DNA of 64,000 nucleotides. Source: Salvelinus alpinus. Lineage: Eukaryota > Chordata > Actinopteri > Salmoniformes > Salmonidae. The translations under genes were made by a program, and so were the position numbers. How positions within the stretch are numbered: the stretch's first letter is position 1; every line of letters starts with the position of its first letter. The stretch lies in assembly GCF_045679555.1 (NCBI RefSeq), contig NC_092090.1, positions 32,684,788-32,748,787 on the forward strand, written 5' to 3'. Of the stretch, positions 1-64,000 are shown one piece after another. The notes under the pieces were generated by a model. That model was not told the DNA's origin. It did no database searches and saw nothing but the letters and a program-made list of their open reading frames with translations.

Positions 1-931
1 TTGAACAGAAATGCAATGGTTTATTGGATCAGTCTAAAACTTTGCACATACACTGCTGCCATCTAGTGGCCAAAGTCTAAATTGTGCATGGGCTGGAAGA
101 AAACATTATGGCCTTTCTCTTGCATTTCAAAGATGATGGTACAAAAAAAACGTATGTTTTTTTCTTTGCATTATCTTTTACCAGACCTAATGTGTTATAT
201 TCTCCTACATTCATTTCACATTTCCACAAACTTCAAAGCATATGTATATCCTTGCTTCAGGGTCTGAGCTACAGGCAGTTAGATTTGGGTATGTCATTTT
301 AGGCAAAAATGAAAAAGGGGAAAAAATGGGCGGATCCTTAACTTCACTAGGGTAGGGGGCAGCATTCGGAATTTTGGATGAAATGCATGCCCAAATTAAA
401 CTGCCTGCTTCTCGGGCCCAGAAGATATGATATGCATATAACTGGTAGATTTGGATAGAAAACACTCTAAAGTTTCCAAAACTGTTAAAATAGTGTCTGT
501 GAGTATAACAGAACTGATTTGGCAGGCGAAAACCTGAGAAAAATCCATTCAGGAACTAGTTTTTTGTTTTGTTTTGTAGTTTTCTATTCAATGCCATTAC
601 AGTATCCATTGACTTAGGACTCAAATTGCAGTTTCTATGCCTTCCACTAGATGTCAACAGTCTTTAGAAATTGTTTCAGGCTTGTATTCTGAAAAATTAA
701 GCTGTAAGAGCAGTCTGAATGAGTGGACCCTAAAGTGTCACAGAGCTTTTTCAAAAAAATCTGACACCGTGGTTGGATTCACAAGAAGTTAATCTTTAAA
801 CCTATGTAAAATATGTTTTGTTTTCTGAATTTTTATAATGAGTATTTCTGTATTTGAATTTGGCGCCCAGCAGTTTCACTGGCTGTTGAAGAGGTGGGAC
901 GCTACCGTCTCACGTGCCCAAGAGAGGTTAA
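1..931. repeat. Salmonid interspersed repeat, class undetermined
   Basis: The sequence around 45-70 (GCTGCCATCTAGTGGCC), the stretch near 640-690 and the end GAGAGGTTAA at 922-931 match a very common salmonid dispersed repeat as I remember it. No coding frame remains. It lies in the PIEZO1 intron after exon 29. Confidence 0.5.
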
Positions 932-2160
932 GAAGCACCTCTCACTCACATAGCTCTCCATCACGTGATCGGCTCTTTCTCACAGGCTACAAGTGAAGAC
1001 AGACTTATTGGCGACACAACCGCGCGCATCCTTATCCAATTCCAAGTTGCATATTGAAGATATTGGAAGATCTGTCGACATTTACTTTTCATCAGCCAAC
1101 AAGATGAATAGGCCTAACGAACGGCAAAAGCACTATCCTATGTCAATATACTATCCCCATAGTACAAAAGTCAACCTATTCTATTCTGTGCGAGAAATAC
1201 ATATTCCAAACATTTTTGGGATGCAATAGATCCCAAATTAATACAACCACTAGCATAAAAAAAAACGTTTTTACCCAATGTGGCTGACGCAACAGATCCG
1301 AAATATTTAGCTTAAAATGTTGATAAACTAATAGGCTATTCCTTCACATTATAAGCGCAGCAATGTGCACATGGCAGTAGGCTTATGTATGCCAGTTAGG
1401 CGCTAAACTCCTTGTAAAGCGGATTAATGTGCTTCATTTTAAGAATTATTTGGCCACTTTAGTTGTGATACAAAACATATAGGCCTATGGGCTAGGCTAC
1501 ATGAGGTGTGCGACTACGATTAGAAGTCGCAAAAAAAAAAAACAGTTTCTTATGCTGGGCATCATTCACAAGTGATAATATATATTGTTACCCATCAGAC
1601 TATTCTTGATTTTATCTTGTCTTTACATATAATAAATAATATATGCGTGAAATTTGTTGATTTAGAATGGACCATTATCATACAAGTAATCTGTGTACTT
1701 AAATAGCCACACTTTCAGGTGGTTCATTTTCATGCCAACCAGGTAGGCTATACTCCTGTTGTAAAGATAAACAATGTGCTTAATATTAGGAACGTTGAGA
1801 AATAAGTATAGTAGGCCTAGCCTATAGAAAGCTGATGGGATCCTCCTCTTTTCAGTAGAGGCCATCACTCTGTTTCCCCGGGCAATTGCATAGCCTATAG
1901 AAATGTTGCGCAACATGAGCTCATGGGCTCTCATGAAGTGTTTGATTAGATTTTCGAAAAAATTTGCATTGATGTCAGAGTGATTAGAGGGACAATAGAG
2001 TGCTGAGTCCTAGGCAGTTAGCAAGTTTGGTAGGCTACTAATGACCATCAGCCGCATCAGAGCTTGGAGAAGCCTAATTACCTTTGACTGCCTTCATGAT
2101 TCGTGACCGACGGTGTGGCGGTAATACGGTCACCGCAACAGCCCTAAGTACAACTAGTCA
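932..2160. repeat. Probable degenerate mobile element
   Basis: AT-rich, frame-free sequence ending near GGTGTGGCGGTAATACGGTCA (about 2112-2132), which resembles an end of a dispersed salmonid element. The class and borders are not clear. No PIEZO1 exon was found here. Confidence 0.3.
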
Positions 2161-3015
2161 TAACTCATATACACTGAGACCACTTCAATCCCAGGAGTAT
2201 TTAGTGTCTGATTTTTGAACAAAACAGAAACTAAGGAAACTGACTTGCAGCATTGGGCAATGCAGTTCTGTCTGAGTAAGGAAATAATGAAAACAGATGT
2301 GTGGAAAGACAGGCCAAAAAGACAGGAAGATTACAATCCTCTACTGGACTGCACCTGCAATTCAAAAAGTATAGAGAAATATGGGTACTAACCCAATGTA
2401 TAGAATCGTTTCCATTATGAAACACTATAAGTCTGCTAATAAACTGTTTGACAAATTCTGATTGGTTCGGTCCTAAGGAAAACTTTTCCAGATTTCTGAC
2501 AGTGCATGTAAACAGTGCAGGCCGGCTCAGCCAACCATTCCCCATCACTGACAGAAGACATCAGATGCAGATGCCGCTCACCACAGGAGAAAAATACTCC
2601 TATTTCAATATCAAAGAGCCCAGACAAATCTAATTTCCGGACCTCCTGAGGCAGATGGAAGGTCTTTTATTTGAGCGAAGGGCATCTTGGGACACAGCCC
2701 AGCCTCAGGTAATGATGTGATTCTAACTGACTGGATGACCTCCCAGAAGAAGTCTCTCAGACACAATTCCATTACAGAGGATAGAGAGTGCACAGTCACA
2801 TAAACAATATTATATACATGGATGCTCATAGACACATCTGGAACATGCATATACAGGCACACAACAAGCAGCTGCATGCACAACACAAACACATCCACTT
2901 AAGCACTTGGTGTGAGATAAATGTGGGGTCAGATACTGTAGAGATGGAGAAAGTCAGTCTGGCACTGGCCTATACACTGACAGAGGTCTATATAGTAGTG
3001 GGATATGGAGCAAAC
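2161..3015 (-). other. PIEZO1 intron 29 sequence, nothing further recognised
   Basis: Downstream of exon 29 on the minus strand. Searched for the expected SGDYxLFExDSEEE segment in all minus frames and did not find it. The short open frames here have no recognisable similarity. Confidence 0.5.
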
Positions 3016-60203
<57,188 letters not shown>

Positions 60204-61233
60204 GAGCGCGCGTCCTAAATGCACTTCTTAACTCCAGTCTACAGTCCCGCTGACATTCCTCGACGGAACGTTAAATTCAACCCAATTAATTTTAATAAAC
60301 CCAGTCGGCAAAAATTGTTCATGGTTTTCAAATTGTCTTTTGAACCGATAAAATAATGCAGTGCGGTCATTCCACTAGGCAGACATATGACTTCCAAAAG
60401 TAATATTTTTCAAGTTTCCTGAGTAGTGTACCAATGAAATCTATTGCGGTTCTTGTTCTGTAAATCCACAAGACATCTTCACCTCGCATTTCGGGGATAT
60501 AAAGTGTATTCGCACGAAATTGTAAACAAAACTAACTACCAGCTCTCCCGTATTGAAACAACTCTCCTCTCTTGCCGCCCCTTGGACTGAATATTCCATG
60601 TAAAACAATATCTTCCTGGAAAAAGTGATTCACCAGTAGGCCTACTGAAACAGTTGAACTGTTCTTTCAATCGCTGTAAATCCAATTCACTCTCACTGGG
60701 TTGGCACTTCCTCAGAAATGTTTTTCTCTCTTCATAACCTAACTAACAATTTTAAGGTGTGTTTTCGAAAGCAACATGTCCACGAGGAAGACTATCTCAC
60801 AACCATACCCAATTAATGTATGGTAATTTCGAAAGAAACGAATACATTTTCAGCCTATTCAACTATTCTATATCATAGTTAACGCATGTTTGAAGATCTC
60901 ACTGTCAGCACCATCGCCTGCGATTTTCCTACTTGAAAGAGCACGTTGTCGTTTTGCGTTGACACATGACACTTACAAACTTTAGCCTATAGCAGGAAAT
61001 TATAAGTGAAATGTTGCTATGTGACACTCATTCAGCAACATGCTAATAAATAGCCCTACCTTAATTGCGCAGTAAACCAGTAGTCTATGAATTTTGAGAT
61101 TATACACCCGAAAACTCGTACTCTAATCTTATGAAAAAGTTTCACTGCTGTAACCTGTTTGAAATTGACTCTACATCTTCTAAATAAATATTGTCTGGTA
61201 AATCATTAGCGTCCTCTAGCGGTACACCAAGCC
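60204..61233 (-). promoter_or_regulatory. PIEZO1: PIEZO1 upstream region (5' UTR and promoter, limits unknown)
   Basis: About 1 kb upstream of the PIEZO1 ATG that contains no recognised repeat. It must include the 5' UTR unless a further non-coding exon lies elsewhere. No TATA box or clear CpG island can be defended by eye. Confidence 0.4.
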
Positions 61234-61241
61234 CAACTCAT

Positions 61242-61874
61242 CAGTGTTGCCAACAAATTTTCAGGGTAAGTTGCTAGAGGCAGGTTGATTTGTTGCTAAA
61301 AGTTGCTAAATGACGTTGTGATGTCATTGCGTGATAACGTAAAACTGCGTCATTGCGTAGAATACACAATAACCTTACTCGAATTGACTGGCCATCTCTG
61401 CAAAAAATATGATTTGACATTTGTTCAGGTACAGACTCCCACTCTTTTCTGTACAATTTTGATTGAAACTTGTTGATTGATGTTGTAAGTTCTGTTCAAG
61501 TTCTGTTCAAGAACTATATTCATTGGGTTTGGCTCGTCGAACCCGTGCTACTGCTGTTGCAGTCAGCCAACAATGATTTGCAATTTGCTGAAATTGCTGC
61601 TGGCCTGCTGTTGACGTCACTCACAATACACTTTTGCAGCCAGGCACGTGTGTTGTGACTGAGTGTGTGACAGAAAAAAAAATGTTTTGTGTCATTTAGA
61701 GGGACAATGCGTGCATTTTTGCGTTTGAGTCACTTTTCAAAAGTTGCTAAAAGTTCAAAATAAATGTTTAAAAGTAGCTAAATTTGTAGCTAGGTGCTGT
61801 TTGAAAAAGAACTTGCCAGGGTAGTCTGAAAAGTTGCTATATCTAGCAACAAAATTGCTAAATTGGCATCACTG
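61242..61874. mobile_element. hAT-type element with 8-bp target duplication, between PIEZO1 and CDT1
   Basis: 633 bp beginning CAGTGTTGCCAACAAA and ending TTGGCATCACTG, flanked by perfect CAACTCAT at 61234-61241 and 61875-61882. Inside are repeated GTTGCTAAAAGTT blocks. No transposase frame was seen. It sits in the shared upstream region of the two divergent genes. Confidence 0.85.
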
Positions 61875-61882
61875 CAACTCAT

Positions 61883-62699
61883 CACTCACACACAATTTAC
61901 AACATCAAGAAAACCCTCTTCAAATAATTTCCAATAAAAAAAGGGGAACCAGTCAGATAATCACACTAACTCATAGACATCCAGAATGCATTACCTACAA
62001 TAATCTCAAAAGTACATGGCCAGATAGAAAACCATCACCAACTCAAATATAGAAATAACATAGCATTGACAATTTAAAAAAAATATTTTCTCTGCATGCA
62101 AATACAAATTATACATGAGGGATTGTAACATGTTGATTCAATGAAGGGATTCCATTAAACTGGTCATATTGTCAACAATGCAGAACGATGCATCATTCAG
62201 AAGCATACATCTATTTTCCATAAAATATAGGCCTAAGTTTGAATTTTCAAACTAGTTTTCATTGGCAAGACAGATACATCGTTTTTATAAAAAGCAATTA
62301 CCTTTGCACATGAAAGCACAGAATCCTACTCATTACTTCACGTGTTTAACCTACGTCACTTTTGTTTTTAGCCGATTTTGCCTTCGGCCAGAACCGAGCA
62401 CCTGGCTCACGCGGTAATGTCTACAGCTTTTTTGTATTTTAGCTTATCCTAATTATTTTCCTAACCTTAACCTAAATATCACAACCTACTTTAATGCTGC
62501 GTAAATTATTCTAAACCAGCCCGGCCCAAATCAAATGCAATCAACGCTAATACGGGCATGAATAGAATTCCCTCAATCCCAAAACAGTTTCTAAACGACA
62601 TACTGTACCGTCTTTTATACAGCCTTATTACAACTGATTCGTTCAAAAAAAAGTTGATATCCTATGCACTGGCCAACCATTAAACAAATCTCTTTGAAA
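61883..62699. other. PIEZO1-CDT1 intergenic sequence, distal part
   Basis: AT-rich. No gene or repeat recognised. Confidence 0.45.
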
Positions 62700-62904
62700 C
62701 AGGGCGGGAGAAGGGTGTGGCTTTTATGAAGGTCACGTGTCCATTTCGCGCGAAAATGTGTTGCATGTTCAGGTCATAGCGACTTTGAGCAAGCCTTCAT
62801 ATATACCTCGGTGGCTCAAACTGCTGAGTTTACATTTATTTATCGTTTGGCCAGGCGCCTTTCCTGACCAGAAGAGAATTGTGTGGTTCTAGATTGACAT
62901 CATT
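62700..62904 (+). promoter_or_regulatory. CDT1: CDT1 proximal promoter and 5' UTR with E2F palindrome
   Basis: Just upstream of the CDT1 ATG are a GC-box (GGGCGGG near 62703), an E-box CACGTG near 62734 and the perfect 12-base palindrome TTTCGCGCGAAA at 62744-62755, an ideal E2F site. E2F control of CDT1 at G1/S is established in animals; binding here is inferred. The transcription start is not visible. Confidence 0.65.
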
Positions 62905-63435
62905 ATGTCTCAGGCGCGGGTCACCGATTTCTACGTCAAGAGAAAGAAAGATGCTAGTGGGGCTGCGCATGGTGATGGCAATAAAACGCAAGTTGTGGAC
63001 ACTGTAACAAGTAAGCCATGCTCAAGATCAACTCGGTCGAAAAGCAAGAATGCGGCACCAACAACAAAGGTTATGATAAAGACTTCAAAATCAACATGTT
63101 CTGAAAACAGTGTACAAGATGAGTTTTGGAGGGTTATTGACGAGGCGACTTCGGTCGATAAGGTGGAGAGCGTGTCTGTTGTGTTGGCGAGGACCGACTC
63201 GGAAAAAGAAACACTTTTCTCTAGCCCTCGAACTCCCAAGAGGACCTTTACAGAAGCTGAATTCGATCTTGGATCAGCTGTATTTTCAACCACTGCTGAA
63301 CATAGCACAGCAAAGAAGCGTTTTCGGATCGAGGCAAATAAACACGCCATCGCTGCAGGGACAAGTCCTGAGCCGGTTAAAGTTGTAAAGAAGTCGGTCA
63401 GGAAGAAATTGATTCTCGCCAAAGACGACGAACAG
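62905..63435 (+). CDS. CDT1: CDT1 exon 1, chromatin licensing and DNA replication factor 1 (partial gene)
   Basis: CDT1 loads the MCM2-7 helicase at replication origins in G1 and is destroyed in S phase. The first 177 codons are here. Residues 3-10 (QARVTDFY) with a lysine four residues later form a PCNA-dependent PIP degron of the CRL4-Cdt2 type, with the TD pair and basic +4 residue that define such degrons. Further on are a full CDK-type site (TPKR, 110-113) and basic clusters KKRFRI (137-142) and RKKL (166-169) that may include a cyclin-docking motif. The ATG has A at -3. The exon ends in phase 0 at a GTAATG donor. The geminin-binding and MCM-binding domains are encoded further right. Confidence 0.92.
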
Positions 63436-63877
63436 GTAATGTTGGCTTAATAATGGCGCATTTTCGTAGGCCGCCATGGCTCGTTGGCCAAAGCCTATGG
63501 AGTCATTTCATATTTATTTTTTAAGCTGCGTAAATGAAGGTCTGTGTGGTAAACACAGGCTTAGGAGATCTTGTAACTAACTACGTGTTGTTCTAAGACG
63601 ATCATCAACTAAAGTCACTTTCATGTAGGCTAAGCAAAACAAGCACAGGCTTAAAAGGTAATGTTGGCTTATGACTTTAATATCAATCAGTTAACACATT
63701 TACAGCTTTTATTGCTATAATAACCTAGCAAGTCTGGTCCAGAATGGCTAGCTAGCTAGACACAACAAAAGACCTCACATAGACAATGTTTGGCTAAAGA
63801 ATTTGAAGACAAATTGGGAAGGGGGCTGAATATTTATAAGTCACAACTGAATCCTTTTTTATTTATTTTTTTACCAG

Positions 63878-64000
63878 GCAACCCACCATCTGGCTAAAGA
63901 TGTCCCGCAGGTACCCTATCCACTACCTGTTGATAAAGAATCAAAGAATTTAGTCAATCGCAGTGCCAACAATTCTCCAACGCGCAAACCACTTGTTAAG
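63878..64000 (+). CDS. CDT1: CDT1 exon 2 (cut by window edge)
   Basis: After a polypyrimidine tract and TTACCAG the frame reads 41 open codons in phase 0 (ATHHLAKDVPQVPYPLPVDK, continuing to the window edge). Phase agrees with exon 1 and no stop occurs. Sequence conservation is low in this linker of CDT1, so the call rests on splice phase and continuity. Confidence 0.7.

Noticed and set aside
1..3015. Search for further PIEZO1 exons downstream of exon 29
   Set aside because: No segment resembling SGDYxLFE plus an acidic run was found in the minus frames, so the gene is taken to continue beyond the window rather than to end here.

Overview
This is vertebrate genomic DNA from a salmonid fish (salmon, trout or char type). 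Large AT-rich introns, split genes with GT-AG junctions, an HpaI-type tRNA-derived SINE, Sleeping Beauty-lineage Tc1 elements and several short palindromic elements typical of salmonids all point that way. The species cannot be fixed from the window alone. No intact transposase or bacterial-type gene was found.

Two host genes are present, head to head. PIEZO1, the mechanosensitive cation channel, lies on the minus strand and fills positions 1 to about 60200. I can place 29 consecutive coding exons (ATG at 60203, last exon ending at 3016). They join in phase into about 1405 codons and cover the N-terminal blade, with its repeated transmembrane units, and the beam. The anchor, cap and pore exons must lie below position 1. 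CDT1, the replication licensing factor, starts on the plus strand at 62905 and runs off the right edge in its second exon. The 2.7 kb between the two start codons holds a perfect E2F-type palindrome, an E-box and a GC-box just upstream of CDT1. PIEZO1 and CDT1 are also divergent neighbours in human, so this is conserved synteny.

Exons 3-29 are compact except for intron 5 (6.6 kb). Intron 2 (about 14 kb) and intron 1 (about 25 kb) are loaded with transposable elements: three hAT-type elements, two with their 8-bp duplications in introns and one between the genes; a LINE whose reverse-transcriptase frame has one shift near its end; a second LINE interrupted by two Tc1 elements; a 1.6 kb Tc1 element with a single stop codon in its transposase, itself sitting in a LINE 3' end; a Tc1 element carrying an HpaI SINE; a solo LTR; and many short palindromic elements.

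Two observations touch the host gene. First, a 51-bp minisatellite (5400-5705) has copied the intron 21 / exon 22 splice acceptor six times. Each unit is 17 open codons in the exon frame, so every copy of the acceptor would keep PIEZO1 in frame. Second, the LINE in intron 5 ends 12 bases from the exon 5 donor site. I saw no new multi-gene system; the repeated acceptor is the most unusual structure here.
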